Shown here: positions 1 to 9,143 of the stretch, piece after piece
Layout of the letters: each line of letters opens with the position of its first letter
Position numbering within the stretch: position 1 is the stretch's first letter
NCBI GenBank assembly: GCA_902774685.1
Contig: CACYJH010000027.1
Location: 1 to 42,049 of the forward strand
Reading direction: 5' to 3'
DNA length: 42,049 bases
Origin: an uncultured Methanobrevibacter sp.
Lineage (GTDB): Archaea > Methanobacteriota > Methanobacteria > Methanobacteriales > Methanobacteriaceae
The notes under the pieces: model-generated
Database searches by the model: none
What the model was told of the DNA's origin: nothing
What the model saw: only the letters and a program-made list of their open reading frames with translations
Position numbers and translations under genes: made by a program

Positions 1-3000
1 AAATTAACTTTCTCTAACTTGCCTGTCTATGAAAATGGTAAATTGATTGAATATTCTATTTTAGAAGTTTGGACTATTGATGGTTATGACACAGTAATTT
101 CTAATGGCACTGCTTATGATTGGACTGTTACTAACAATCATACTCCTGAAGTGACTGAACTTAATGTCACTAAGGTTTGGGATGATAACAACGATCAAGA
201 TGGTGTCAGACCTGCTAATGTAACTATTGAGTTGTTTGCTGATGGTGTTAAAATCAATGAAACCACTTTAAGTGTGGCTAACAATTGGAAGTTCACTTTC
301 CCTAACTTAGCTGTTTATAAGGATGGTAAATTGATTAATTATACCATTGCTGAACTCGTTATTGCAGGTTATGATGTTGTTATTACCAATGGCACTGCTT
401 ATGATTGGACTGTTACTAACAATCATACTCCTAAAGTGACTGAACTTAATGTTACTAAAGTATGGGACGACAATGACGATCAGGATAAAATTAGGCCTGA
501 AAGTGTGACTGTTTACTTATATGCTAATGGCGAAAAAATTAATGAGACTGTTTTAAGTGCGGATAATGATTGGAAATTCACTTTCCCTGATTTAGCTGTT
601 TACAGTAATGGTCAAGTTATTGCTTATACCATTGGTGAAGCTGATGTTGCTAATTACACTGCTGTAATTACTAATGCAACTGCTTATGATTGGACAGTTA
701 CCAATAATCATACTCATATTAACATACCTAATATGACTGTTCAGAAAATCGCTAACGATGAGCTTGTTTATGTTGGAAATACTACCAGTTTCACTATTAT
801 TGTTACTAACAATGGTGAGTGTAACTTATCCAATGTAATAGTCAATGATACCGATTACAGTCAAGGTTTAGTATATGCTGATAAGTATGATAACAGTTCT
901 AGATTATGGGATTATGATGGTAATGGTCATTGGACTTTAGTTGGTGACCTTAATGTAGGTCAATCTGCAGAGTTCACTGTTTACTTCAATGTACTTGCTA
1001 ATGGTACTTTAATAAACAATGTTACTGCTACTTCCAATTTAACCAATGAGACCAATAGTTCTAATAATACTACTGCTTACTTGCCTAATATGACTGTACA
1101 AAAAATCACTGTCGATGAGATTGTATACGTCGGTAACACTACCAGCTTCAGAATAGTTGTCACTAACACTGGTGACTGCAATTTATCTGATGTTGTTGTT
1201 ACTGATGTTGATTACAGTGCAGGCTTAGAATATGCTGATAAGTATGATAACGGTAGTAGATTATGGAATTACCTCGGTGAAGGTAAATGGGCTTTAGTAG
1301 GAGATCTTGAAGTTGGTCAATCTGCTGATTTCCTTGTTTACTTCAATGTACTTGCTAATGGTACTTTAATAAACAATGTATCTGCTACTTCCAATTTAAC
1401 TAACGAGACCAATAGTTCTAATAATACTACTGCTTACTTGCCTAATATGACTGTTCAAAAAATTGCTGTTGAAAAAGTGGTTTATGTTGGTAACACTACA
1501 AGCTTTGTAATTGTAGTAACCAATACAGGAGACTGCAACTTGTCTGATGTTGTTGTTACTGATGTTGATTACAGTGCAGGCTTAGTATATGCTGAAAAGT
1601 ATGATAACAGTAGTCGTGAATGGACTTATGATAACGGTAAATGGACTTTAGTTGGTGACCTTAATGTAGGTCAATCTGCAGAGTTCACTGTTTACTTTAA
1701 CGTAACCGCTACTGGTGTTTTAGTAAACAATGTTACTGCTGTTTCCAATTTAACCAATGAAACCAACAGTACTAATAACACTACTGCATACGGACCTAAC
1801 ATGACTGTACAAAAAATAACCATTGATGAAGTGGTTTATGTTGGTAACACTACCAGCTTTAAAGTTGTAGTAACCAATACAGGTGACTGCAATTTATCTG
1901 ATGTTGTTGTTACTGATGTTGATTTCAGTCAAGGTTTAGAGTTCAATGGTGTTTGGACTAATGGTAGCCGTGAGTGGACTTATGATGGTAATAATCATTG
2001 GACTTTAGTCGGTGATCTTAATGTTGGAGAATCTGCTGATTTCACTGTTTACTTCAATGTAACCTTAAATGGTACTTTAGTAAACAATGTTACTGCTACT
2101 TCCAATTTAACCAATGAAACCAATAGTTCTAATAATACTACTGCTTACTTACCTAATATGACTGTACAAAAAATCACTATTGATGAAGTGGTTTATGTTG
2201 GTAACACTACCAGTTTCATTATTGTAGTAACCAACACTGGTGATTGCAATTTATCTGATGTTGTTGTTACTGATGTTGATTTCAGTGCAGGCTTAGAGTA
2301 TGCTAACAGGTATGAAAACGGTACTAGATACTGGAATTACCTTGGAAATGGTAAATGGATTTTAGACGGTGATCTTGAAGTTGGCGCATCTGCTGATTTC
2401 CTTGTTTACTTCAATGTAACCTTAAATGGTACTTTAGTAAACAATGTATCTGCTACTTCCAATTTAACCAACGAGACCAACAGTTCCAATAATACTACTG
2501 CTTACTTGCCTAACATGACTGTACAAAAAGTTGCAGTTGATGAAATTGTTTATGTAGGTAACACTACCAGTTTCATTATTATTGTAACTAACACTGGTGA
2601 CTGCAACTTGTCTGAAGTTGTCGTTACTGATGTTGACTACAGTGCAGGTTTAGAATATGCTGATAAGTATGATAACAGTAGTCGTGAATGGACTTATGAT
2701 AACGGTAAATGGACTTTAGTCGGTGATCTTGAAGTTGGTCAATCTGCAGAGTTTACAGTTTACTTCAATGTACTTGCTAATGGTACTTTAGTAAATAACG
2801 TAACTGCTGTTTCCAACTTAACTAACGAGACCAACAGTTCCAATAATACTACTGCTTACTTACCTAATATGACTGTTCAAAAAATCGCTGTCGATGAGAT
2901 TGTATATGTCGGTAATACTACCAGCTTTATAGTTGTTGTTACCAACACTGGTGACTGTAACTTGTCTGATGTTGTTGTTACTGATGTTGATTTCAGTCAA

Positions 3001-6000
3001 GGTTTAGAGTTCAATGGTGTTTGGACTAATGGTAACCGTGAGTGGACTTACGATGGTAATAATCATTGGACTTTAGTTGGAGATCTTAATGTAGGTCAAT
3101 CTGCTGATTTCACTGTTTACTTTAACGTAACCACAACTGGTGTTTTAGTGAACAATGTTACTGCTGATTCCAATTTAACCAATGAAACCAACAGTACTAA
3201 TAACACTACTGCATACGGACCTAACATGACTGTACAAAAAATCACTATCGATGAGATTGTATACGTCGGTAATACCACTAGCTTCAGAATTGTAGTAACC
3301 AATACAGGAGACTGCAGTTTATCTGATGTTGTTGTTACTGATGTTGATTTCAGTCAAGGTTTAGAATTCAATGGTGTTTGGACTGACGGTAACCGTGAGT
3401 GGACTTACGATGGCAATAATCATTGGACTTTAGTTGGTGACCTCGGTGTTGGAGAATCTGCTGATTTCACTGTTTACTTCAATGTAACCTTAAACGGTAC
3501 TTTAGTAAACAATGTTACTGCTGTTTCCAATTTAACCAACGAAACCAATAATACCAACAATACTACTGCTTACAAACCTAACATGACTGTACAAAAAGTT
3601 GCTGTTGATGAGATTGTTTATGTAGGTAACACTACCAGTTTCATTATTGTTGTAACTAACACTGGTGACTGCAACTTATCTGATGTTGTCGTTACTGATG
3701 TTGACTACAGCCAAGGCTTAGAATATGCTAACAAGTATGAAAACAGTACTAGATTATGGAATTACCTTGGTGAAGGTAAATGGGCTTTAGTAGGAGATCT
3801 TGAACCTGGCATGTCTGCTGAGTTCACTGTTTACTTCAATGTACTTGCTAACGGTACTTTAGTAAATAACGTATCTGCTACTTCCAATTTAACCAACGAA
3901 ACCAATAATACCAACAATACTACTGCTTACTTGCCTAATATGACTGTACAAAAAATCGCAATAGATGAGATTGTTTATATCGGTAATACTACCAGCTTTA
4001 TAGTTGTTGTTACCAACACTGGTGACTGTAACTTGTCTGATGTTGTTGTTACTGATGTTGATTACAGTGAAGGTTTAGTATATGCTAACAGGTATGATAA
4101 CAGTAGTCGTGAGTGGACTTATGAAAACGGTAAATGGACTTTAGTCGGTGATCTCGAAGTTGGTCAATCTGCAGAATTTACAGTTTACTTCCTTGTTAAT
4201 GCAACAGGTGTTTTAGTAAACAATGTTACTGCAACTTCCAATTTAACCAATGAAACTAACGGAACTAACAACACTACTGCTTACGGACCTAACATGACTG
4301 TACAGAAAATCACTATTGATCAAGTGGTTTATGTTGGTAACACCACCAGCTTCAGAATAGTTGTCACTAACACTGGTGACTGTAACTTGTCTGATGTTGT
4401 TGTTACTGATGTTGATTACAGTGAAGGTTTAGTATATATCAACAAGTATGATAACGGTAGTCGTGAATGGACTTATGATAACGGTAAATGGACTTTAGTC
4501 GGTGAGCTTGGTGTTGGAGAATCTGCTGATTTCACTGTTTACTTCAATGTAACCTTAAACGGTACTTTAGTAAACAATGTTACTGCTACTTCCAATTTAA
4601 CCAACGAAACCAATAACACTAACAACACTACCGCATACGCTCCTAACATGACTGTACAGAAAATCACTATCGAAGATGTGGTTTATGTTGGCAATATCAC
4701 AAGCTTCAAAATCGTAGTTACCAACACTGGTGACTGTAACTTGTCTGAAGTTGTTGTTACTGATGTTGACTACAGCGAAGGCTTAGAATATGCTAATAAA
4801 TACGATAACAGTTCTAGATTATGGACTTATGACGGCAATGGTCATTGGACTTTAGTTGGTGACCTCGGTGTTGGAGAATCTGCTGAATTTACTGTTTACT
4901 TCAAAGTGCTTGCTAATGGTACTTTAGTAAACAATGTTACTGCTACTTCCAATTTAACCAACGAAACCAATAACACTAACAACACTACCGCATACGCTCC
5001 TAACATGACTGTACAAAAAATCACTATCGATGAGATTGTATACGTTGGTAACACTACTAGCTTTAAAATCGTAGTTACCAACACTGGTGACTGCAGTTTA
5101 TCTGATGTTGTTGTTACTGATGTTGATTACAGTGAAGGTTTAGTATATGCTAACAGGTATGATAACGGTAGTCGTGAATGGACTTATGAAAACGGTAAAT
5201 GGACTTTAGTCGGTGATCTTGGTGTTGGAGAATCTGCTGATTTCACTGTTTACTTCAATGTAACCTTAAACGGTACTTTAGTAAACAATGTTACTGCTAC
5301 TTCTAATTTAACCAACGAAACCAATAACACTAACAATACTACTTCATATGCTCCTAATATGACCGTTGTTAAAGTAACACTCGATAAGGAAGTTTATGTC
5401 GGAAATACTACTAGATTTACTATTGTAGTTGAAAACACAGGGGACTGTGTATTAGATAAAGTTTATGTTGTTGATACTGATTATGATCATTCAGCATTGC
5501 AATATCTTAGATACGAAAATGGTAGTCGTAACTGGAATTATGATGATGGTAAGTGGACCTTAATCGGTACTCTTGCTGTAGGCGAAAAAGCTAACTTTAC
5601 AGTATGGTTTGAAGTTTTAACCAATGGCACTTTTGTAAACAATGTTACCGCTGGTTCCAATTTAACCAACGAAACAAACAATACCAACAATACCACTGGT
5701 AAACCTATTTGTGATTTAGCTATAACCAAAATTGTTAACACTACACATTGTTATGTAGATGACTTGGTAGAATGGAATATCACTGTTGTCAATCACGGCC
5801 CAAGCACTGCTTTAGACGTTATTGTAAAAGATGTTTTACCTGAAGGTCTTAAATTAGTGGATGTAAGAGGCGGAACTTATAATAATGATACCCATGAATG
5901 GATCATAGGTACTTTAGATAAGAATCAATCTGTATCCATTGTCTTAGTTACCCAAGTTCTCATTAATGGTACTATCAGAAACAATGCTTCCGTAAATACA

Positions 6001-7284
6001 ACTATTAATGAAACTAACTATACAAATAATAACGCAACCAATGTAACTGAAGCTGAATACATTTGTGATTTAGTCATTACAAAAGCAGTCAATTGCACAA
6101 GCTGTTATGTTTCAGATGTTGTGGAATGGAACATTACAGTTGTAAATGTTGGTCCACATAACGCAACTAATGTCATTGTAAAAGATTTCCTTCCAGAAGG
6201 AATGGAATTAATTAGTTATAGAGTTAGTGTTGGTAATTTTAATGAGGTTATTAGTGAGTGGTCTATTGGTACTTTAGAAAAGGATACTCCGGTATCTCTT
6301 GTCTTAGTTACTAAAGTCCTTATTAATGGTACTTTTGTTAATATTGCTACTGTTAATACTACTACTCCAGAATCAGATTATACAAATAATGAAGCAAATA
6401 ACACTACAAGAGCTGATCCGATTTGTGATTTAGTCATAATAAAGGTTGTTGATTCTAAGAAAGTTTATTTAGGTGAAATAGTCTCATGGACTATTAAAAT
6501 AACTAATAACGGCCCAAGTGAAGCTTTAGATGTTAAAGTTGAAGATATTTTACCTGATGGCCTTGTATTACTTAGTTACAAAGCATCCAAAGGTAAATAT
6601 GTCGATGGTGTATGGACTGTTGGCACATTAGCTAATGGCGCTAGTGAAACCATTACTTTAAAAACTAATACTTCCGGTGTAGGAAACATTACAAACCCTG
6701 CTTCTGTAAATACTACTACTCATGAGTCTAATTATACTAATAATAACGACAATGACACTACAGAAGTTCTTCCTTACGTCGATTTAGTATTAATTAAATC
6801 ATCTGATAAACCTAAGTATAATGTGAATGATACAATGCATTGGATTATAAAAGTCGTTAATAGAGGACCTTGTGATGCGATTGATGCTTACGTACTCGAT
6901 GTATTACCTTCAAGTACTAAATTTGTAAGTTACACTTCATCTAAAGGATCTTTCGATGCGGCTGCTGGTGTTTGGTCAATCGGTGACTTAGCGAATGGTG
7001 AAGAAGCTGTTTTAGACATAATTTGTAAAGCACTTTCCGCTGGAAACTTTACAAACAATGCTACTGTAAACAATTCTGTTTACGATGTTAACACTTCAAA
7101 TAACTATGATAACGCTACTATTGAGGTCGTCCAAGAGGATGAACCTGTCCCTGAACCGCCTGAACCTACTCCAGAAGAGCCTGTCCCACCTGTTCAAATT
7201 CTAAAAACAGGTAATCCATTAGTGGTTCTTTTAATCGCTTTAATGGCTATTTGTGGAAGTGCTCTAAGATGCAGGAAAGAATAA
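1..7284 (+). CDS. Giant adhesin-like surface protein, 5' end outside the window
   Basis: The frame is open from base 1, so the signal peptide and first domains are missing; about 2,427 residues remain. Order: the tail of one and two full Cna_B-type beta-sandwich repeats (95 residues each, bases 145-429 and 430-726, motifs VTKVWDD and AYDWTVTNNHT). Next come fourteen 118-119-residue repeats opening with PNMTV, starting at 727, 1084, 1441, 1795, 2152, 2509, 2863, 3220, 3577, 3934, 4288, 4642, 4999 and 5353. Then four diverged DUF11-like repeats (first CDLAITK at about 5710), a Pro/Glu-rich spacer (about 7135-7197), and LKTG plus a hydrophobic stretch and an RCRKE tail. NxT/S sequons are very dense. 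It is probably a cell-surface stalk or adhesin held by the C-terminal sorting-like signal or by the membrane; the ligand is unknown. The spacer and LKTG tail look like a Gram-positive wall-sorting signal with LKTG in place of LPxTG. Confidence 0.9.
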   Translation, partial: KLTFSNLPVYENGKLIEYSILEVWTIDGYDTVISNGTAYDWTVTNNHTPEVTELNVTKVWDDNNDQDGVRPANVTIELFADGVKINETTLSVANNWKFTFPNLAVYKDGKLINYTIAELVIAGYDVVITNGTAYDWTVTNNHTPKVTELNVTKVWDDNDDQDKIRPESVTVYLYANGEKINETVLSADNDWKFTFPDLAVYSNGQVIAYTIGEADVANYTAVITNATAYDWTVTNNHTHINIPNMTVQKIANDELVYVGNTTSFTIIVTNNGECNLSNVIVNDTDYSQGLVYADKYDNSSRLWDYDGNGHWTLVGDLNVGQSAEFTVYFNVLANGTLINNVTATSNLTNETNSSNNTTAYLPNMTVQKITVDEIVYVGNTTSFRIVVTNTGDCNLSDVVVTDVDYSAGLEYADKYDNGSRLWNYLGEGKWALVGDLEVGQSADFLVYFNVLANGTLINNVSATSNLTNETNSSNNTTAYLPNMTVQKIAVEKVVYVGNTTSFVIVVTNTGDCNLSDVVVTDVDYSAGLVYAEKYDNSSREWTYDNGKWTLVGDLNVGQSAEFTVYFNVTATGVLVNNVTAVSNLTNETNSTNNTTAYGPNMTVQKITIDEVVYVGNTTSFKVVVTNTGDCNLSDVVVTDVDFSQGLEFNGVWTNGSREWTYDGNNHWTLVGDLNVGESADFTVYFNVTLNGTLVNNVTATSNLTNETNSSNNTTAYLPNMTVQKITIDEVVYVGNTTSFIIVVTNTGDCNLSDVVVTDVDFSAGLEYANRYENGTRYWNYLGNGKWILDGDLEVGASADFLVYFNVTLNGTLVNNVSATSNLTNETNSSNNTTAYLPNMTVQKVAVDEIVYVGNTTSFIIIVTNTGDCNLSEVVVTDVDYSAGLEYADKYDNSSREWTYDNGKWTLVGDLEVGQSAEFTVYFNVLANGTLVNNVTAVSNLTNETNSSNNTTAYLPNMTVQKIAVDEIVYVGNTTSFIVVVTNTGDCNLSDVVVTDVDFSQGLEFNGVWTNGNREWTYDGNNHWTLVGDLNVGQSADFTVYFNVTTTGVLVNNVTADSNLTNETNSTNNTTAYGPNMTVQKITIDEIVYVGNTTSFRIVVTNTGDCSLSDVVVTDVDFSQGLEFNGVWTDGNREWTYDGNNHWTLVGDLGVGESADFTVYFNVTLNGTLVNNVTAVSNLTNETNNTNNTTAYKPNMTVQKVAVDEIVYVGNTTSFIIVVTNTGDCNLSDVVVTDVDYSQGLEYANKYENSTRLWNYLGEGKWALVGDLEPGMSAEFTVYFNVLANGTLVNNVSATSNLTNETNNTNNTTAYLPNMTVQKIAIDEIVYIGNTTSFIVVVTNTGDCNLSDVVVTDVDYSEGLVYANRYDNSSREWTYENGKWTLVGDLEVGQSAEFTVYFLVNATGVLVNNVTATSNLTNETNGTNNTTAYGPNMTVQKITIDQVVYVGNTTSFRIVVTNTGDCNLSDVVVTDVDYSEGLVYINKYDNGSREWTYDNGKWTLVGELGVGESADFTVYFNVTLNGTLVNNVTATSNLTNETNNTNNTTAYAPNMTVQKITIEDVVYVGNITSFKIVVTNTGDCNLSEVVVTDVDYSEGLEYANKYDNSSRLWTYDGNGHWTLVGDLGVGESAEFTVYFKVLANGTLVNNVTATSNLTNETNNTNNTTAYAPNMTVQKITIDEIVYVGNTTSFKIVVTNTGDCSLSDVVVTDVDYSEGLVYANRYDNGSREWTYENGKWTLVGDLGVGESADFTVYFNVTLNGTLVNNVTATSNLTNETNNTNNTTSYAPNMTVVKVTLDKEVYVGNTTRFTIVVENTGDCVLDKVYVVDTDYDHSALQYLRYENGSRNWNYDDGKWTLIGTLAVGEKANFTVWFEVLTNGTFVNNVTAGSNLTNETNNTNNTTGKPICDLAITKIVNTTHCYVDDLVEWNITVVNHGPSTALDVIVKDVLPEGLKLVDVRGGTYNNDTHEWIIGTLDKNQSVSIVLVTQVLINGTIRNNASVNTTINETNYTNNNATNVTEAEYICDLVITKAVNCTSCYVSDVVEWNITVVNVGPHNATNVIVKDFLPEGMELISYRVSVGNFNEVISEWSIGTLEKDTPVSLVLVTKVLINGTFVNIATVNTTTPESDYTNNEANNTTRADPICDLVIIKVVDSKKVYLGEIVSWTIKITNNGPSEALDVKVEDILPDGLVLLSYKASKGKYVDGVWTVGTLANGASETITLKTNTSGVGNITNPASVNTTTHESNYTNNNDNDTTEVLPYVDLVLIKSSDKPKYNVNDTMHWIIKVVNRGPCDAIDAYVLDVLPSSTKFVSYTSSKGSFDAAAGVWSIGDLANGEEAVLDIICKALSAGNFTNNATVNNSVYDVNTSNNYDNATIEVVQEDEPVPEPPEPTPEEPVPPVQILKTGNPLVVLLIALMAICGSALRCRKE
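727..5706 (+). repeat. Fourteen tandem ~355-bp coding repeats with a higher-order B-C-D pattern
   Basis: Units of 354-357 bp stay closely similar at DNA level for thirteen copies; the fourteenth (5353-5706) is diverged. Units differ by exchangeable blocks. Type B has WNYLG (units 2, 5, 9). Type C has TGVLVNN and ends AYG (3, 7, 10). Type D follows C and has TLNGTLVNN (4, 8, 11). B-C-D therefore recurs at 1084-2151, 2152-3576 (with one extra unit) and 3577-4641, which suggests triplet duplication and gene conversion. Confidence 0.85.
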
Positions 7285-7298
7285 TCAAAATACAATAT

Positions 7299-7350
7299 AA
7301 TAACTAGATTTTATCTAGTTATTTTTTTATTTTTTTTATTTTTTTTATTT
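7299..7350 (+). terminator. Hairpin plus T-tract after the adhesin
   Basis: A perfect 11-bp stem (AATAACTAGAT / ATCTAGTTATT, 7299-7309 and 7313-7323) with a 3-base loop runs straight into a long T-rich tract. It lies 14 bases after the adhesin stop codon. Confidence 0.75.
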
Positions 7351-7591
7351 TATCAGAATCTCAAAGTATTAATCTCAAAGTATTAAAATTACTGATTAGC
7401 TTTTATTGATGATGTCGTCGTATTTTAATAAGTTTTATTTCAAATTTAATAAATTGAATTTTTAAAACATTTCTTATGTTTTCATTAATTTAAAATTTTA
7501 TAATTTTTATAAATTTTTTAAAAAATTTTTATTTCCAATCGAATTTTTTAAATGTTTTTAATTTTCATTCGAAAGGTAAGGATTTTTTAAA

Positions 7592-7653
7592 AAATTTATA
7601 TAATATAAATCATATAACTAATATCATAATGATATTTTATTGACAAGTTGTCA
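7592..7653 (+). promoter_or_regulatory. TATA box followed by two perfect palindromes
   Basis: A TATA-like TTTATATAAT lies near 7595-7604. About 17-50 bases downstream, near the expected transcription start, are two perfect palindromes: AATATCAT-A-ATGATATT (7620-7636) and TGACAA-G-TTGTCA (7641-7653). They could bind a repressor of the gene at 7714. The TATA assignment and the function are inferred. Confidence 0.4.
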
Positions 7654-7713
7654 CAAGTTATACAATTTTATCAATGAATTTTTGTTAATAGGTTACATTC
7701 TAGAGGGAATATT

Positions 7714-8496
7714 ATGGATTTCGTAAAAGGTGTTGTTAAGAAATATTTTAGGTCTTATAACAGGACATTGAAAGATGGTACTAAAAAGACCTATAAGACA
7801 GAACAGGTACAGGTTACCGTATCTAAGTCTGACAATATCTTTGATGATAAGGAAGAAGTCCTGATTTTACCTGCATCTCAAGCAGAAGATCTTGAAGAGC
7901 TCGATGAATTGCAATCCGCTTTAGAATTGTTCAACGCCATGTTGAAAGAGGAAAATGAAAAACTAACAAATGATTTAGATAGGTATAAAGAAGAATTGGA
8001 TATCAGTTCCTCTAAAGTATCTGCACTTTCCGAAAAGTTGGACAAGTCTGAAGAAGAGTTGGTCGAATCCAAAAAAAGACTTGATGTCATAAGGGAAGAT
8101 TGTTCAGGTTTGAAAGGTCAGCTTGAAGAAAACAAAAATACCATTTCCAGCTTAAGAAAACAGCTTGAAGATAAGAACTTCATAATCTCTGACTTGAACG
8201 ATGATTTAAATCTATTAAACGATAAATTAAATTCACAAAATAATAACAACTATTCAAATAATGATGGCTTCGTTGCAAATAATGATAGTAATGGCGAATT
8301 CATAAGTAATGAACAATTCACATCTACATCTTCCGCATACTCTTTTGATGATTATGTAGAATTGCAAAAGGAATACATCTCATTACTCAAAAAATATGAA
8401 AGATCTCAAGAAGATTTATACAATGAAAAAGTTAAGGTCATTCATTATAAAAATCTCTTGGACAAATTCAAGAGTTTCATTTTAAGAATACAATAA
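7714..8496 (+). CDS. Hypothetical coiled-coil protein
   Basis: I do not recognise the family. The 260-residue protein has no signal peptide or membrane segment. Residues 1-45 are basic (KKYFRSYNRTLKDGTKK). Residues about 55-170 have the Glu/Lys/Leu heptad pattern of a long coiled coil. An Asn/Ser-rich linker (about 175-210) leads to a second short coiled coil (about 215-255). It probably acts as a cytoplasmic scaffold or structural protein, but no function can be assigned. The ATG at 7714 is supported by GAGGG about seven bases upstream. It is a single-gene unit, with two palindromes in its promoter region. Confidence 0.75.
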   Translation: MDFVKGVVKKYFRSYNRTLKDGTKKTYKTEQVQVTVSKSDNIFDDKEEVLILPASQAEDLEELDELQSALELFNAMLKEENEKLTNDLDRYKEELDISSSKVSALSEKLDKSEEELVESKKRLDVIREDCSGLKGQLEENKNTISSLRKQLEDKNFIISDLNDDLNLLNDKLNSQNNNNYSNNDGFVANNDSNGEFISNEQFTSTSSAYSFDDYVELQKEYISLLKKYERSQEDLYNEKVKVIHYKNLLDKFKSFILRIQ

Positions 8497-8712
8497 TTTC
8501 ATAATAATTAAATGAAATAATTTGAAAAATCATTGAAAATTATTGTTCAATCTCTTTTTTTAATTAACTTATTTCAAAATTAGTTTATTTTAGAATTTTA
8601 CTTTTTTTTCTAGTCTTAAAGTTTTAAATAAAAATAGTAATTATAGAAGTTAAAACTTTAATAAAAACTTTAAAAAACTTCTATAAATTGTTTCAATAAA
8701 ATACTTTTTTAA

Positions 8713-9039
8713 TCAGAACATGTCTCTTGCATTTCCTCTGTAACCCATTACTGGTTCCTCATCCTCATCGATTTCATCATCAGGATTCGGATTCCATCTT
8801 TTTAGGTTTGGCAAGAAGTTGCAAAGTATTCCTGTCGCTTCCTCTTCACGCAAATCAGGATTTCTTTTAAGCATTCTTTTTGCATGTCTGATTATCATTT
8901 CATTTATGGTTATGTCAGGTTCTGTAAATTCACCATTTTGGAAGCAATCTTTACAGTAATCCATATTTGGACTTCCATCTTCATTGGTTCCATAATCGTT
9001 TCTTCCCATAGGTCTTCCACAAGAATTGCAAAATCCCAT
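8713..9039 (-). CDS. Small zinc-ribbon protein
   Basis: A 108-residue protein whose N-terminus carries two CxxC pairs (C4/C7 and C29/C32) separated by a GTNEDGS segment. That spacing is typical of the putative zinc-ribbon family PF12674. The rest is helical with an acidic DDEIDEDEE patch and no membrane segment. Zinc binding is well supported by the cysteines; the biological role is unknown. An AGGTGAAAG ribosome-binding site precedes the ATG at 9039. It converges with the coiled-coil gene and is followed on the same strand by nothing until the window's earlier genes, so it is probably a single-gene unit. Confidence 0.8.
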   Translation of the reverse strand: MGFCNSCGRPMGRNDYGTNEDGSPNMDYCKDCFQNGEFTEPDITINEMIIRHAKRMLKRNPDLREEEATGILCNFLPNLKRWNPNPDDEIDEDEEPVMGYRGNARDMF

Positions 9040-9078
9040 TCTTTCACCTTTTCATAAAAATGTCAGCAGAATTCATTT

Positions 9079-9114
9079 AAAAAAAATAGCTAATTAGAAT
9101 AATCTAATTAGCTA
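9079..9114 (-). terminator. Terminator hairpin of fae-hps
   Basis: A perfect 12-bp stem (TAGCTAATTAGA / TCTAATTAGCTA, 9087-9098 and 9103-9114) has a 4-base loop. On the minus strand it is followed by eight T (9079-9086). It lies 30 bases after the stop of fae-hps. Confidence 0.75.
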
Positions 9115-9143
9115 AGGTTTTAATAATTTTAATTTCACTGAAC

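Larger units (their letters stand above)
7285..7713. other. 429-bp intergenic region
   Basis: No gene is visible. It holds the adhesin terminator, a T-rich simple repeat (about 7321-7353), a perfect 14-bp tandem duplication (AATCTCAAAGTATT at 7357-7370 and 7371-7384), and the promoter region of the coiled-coil gene. Confidence 0.7.

Noticed and set aside
727..5352. Regular ~355-bp repeats considered as a CRISPR-like or non-coding array
   Set aside because: The repeats are fully open in one frame, with conserved protein motifs and no spacer structure.
3117..5741. Three minus-strand frames of 61-67 codons inside the adhesin gene
   Set aside because: They are near copies of each other at the same place in successive repeats, so they are reverse-strand shadows of the repeat DNA.
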